A DNA stretch of 5,430 bases, taken from positions 1 to 5,430 of the forward strand of contig JADFVY010000023.1 of assembly GCA_015222795.1 (NCBI GenBank), read 5' to 3'. Under the pieces are notes generated by a model that saw nothing but the letters and a program-made list of their open reading frames with translations, did no database searches and had not been told where the DNA came from. Made by a program: the position numbers and the translations under genes. Positions 5,029 through 5,430 of the stretch are shown in pieces; position 1 is the first letter of the stretch; each line of letters opens with the position of its first letter. The stretch comes from Pseudomonadota bacterium (GTDB taxonomy: Bacteria > Pseudomonadota > Alphaproteobacteria > UBA8366 > JADFVY01).

Positions 5029-5430
5029 TCAGAGCCTCCCCACGCCGACCATGGAGTCCCGGGTGACCAGCCCGGCAAGCTGCTCCCCGGTCATGCCTTC
5101 CGTGCCTTCGGGCCGTTCCGGCAAGACCAGATAGCGGATTTCCGCCGTTGAATCCCAGACTCGTATCTCGACATCCTCACCCAGCTCCAGCCCGAATTCG
5201 CGCAAGACCCCGCGCGGCTCCAGCGCGGCGCGCGACCGGTAGGGCGCGGATTTGTACCAGACCGGCGGCAGCCCAAGCAGCGACCACGGGTAACAGGAAC
5301 ACAGGGTGCAGACGACCATATTGTGGATTTCTGGCGTATTCTCGACCACGTTGACATGCGTGGCTTCCAGCCCGGATAGCCCCATTTCGCCGATGGCCGC
5401 CGCGCCGTCGGCCAACAGCCGCGCCTTGAA
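5029..5430 (-). CDS. nthA: Nitrile hydratase alpha subunit, cobalt type (N-terminus outside window)
   Basis: This is the C-terminal 133 residues of the metal-binding alpha subunit. The 5' end lies beyond the right edge; about 70-80 residues are missing if the protein has the usual size near 200-210. The frame is open through 5430, so the TTG at 5415 is not the start. The metal site VCTLCSC (cysteines encoded within 5310-5293) has Thr in the second position, the mark of cobalt rather than iron (CSLCSC) enzymes. Two of its cysteines are normally oxidised to sulfinic and sulfenic acids. Family stretches follow: YPWSLLGLPPVWYKS, YRSR, EPRGVL, EIRVWDSTAEIRYLVLPERPEGTEG and LVTRDSMVGV. The tail after VGV is short (GRL). 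The related thiocyanate hydrolase gamma subunit has a similar motif, but the adjacent fused-length beta gene and accessory gene favour nitrile hydratase. Confidence 0.97.
   Translation of the reverse strand, partial: FKARLLADGAAAIGEMGLSGLEATHVNVVENTPEIHNMVVCTLCSCYPWSLLGLPPVWYKSAPYRSRAALEPRGVLREFGLELGEDVEIRVWDSTAEIRYLVLPERPEGTEGMTGEQLAGLVTRDSMVGVGRL

Noticed and set aside
5028..5078. Longer beta-subunit start at 5078
   Set aside because: Beta subunits begin MDGIHD, and the ATG at 5027 has a well-placed Shine-Dalgarno; the extension only overlaps the alpha tail.

Overview
The window looks like a piece of a high-GC alphaproteobacterial chromosome. The reasons are GC-rich third codon positions, Shine-Dalgarno sequences before most genes, AT-rich islands only in the short intergenic stretches, and CtrA-box-like sequences (TTAA-N7-TTAAC type, a regulator typical of this class). 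The exact genus cannot be read from the sequence.

Left half (1-2769, + strand): a trimethylamine-dehydrogenase-type flavin/iron-sulphur oxidoreductase (53-2041) is followed after about 110 bases by a small glutathione S-transferase (2152-2769). Both read rightwards. They converge on the leftward genes of the right half, and the 162-base junction (2770-2931) holds a long hairpin and a clear two-sided intrinsic terminator.

Right half (2932-5430, all - strand): a cobalt-type nitrile hydratase operon enters from the right edge. Its order is alpha subunit (cut by the window end), beta subunit, then accessory/activator protein. The genes are tightly coupled: there is 1 base between alpha and beta, and the accessory gene starts on TTG inside the end of beta. 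The enzyme hydrates nitriles to amides. The accessory protein resembles the N-terminal part of the beta subunit and is expected to help load cobalt.

Downstream of the operon, on the same strand, lie two small genes (3493-3885 and 2932-3327). Their 130- and 131-residue products align end to end without gaps at 43 of 130 positions. They look like diverged members of a small GIY-YIG-like family whose catalytic residues are partly or wholly lost. Each has its own upstream region, and the two upstream regions share a 19-base element (16/19 identical) that reads as a near-consensus CtrA box at about the same distance from the start codon. An intrinsic terminator separates the two genes. This pair, with its shared control element, is the least explained and most interesting part of the window. 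No mobile element, tRNA, rRNA or CRISPR array is visible.
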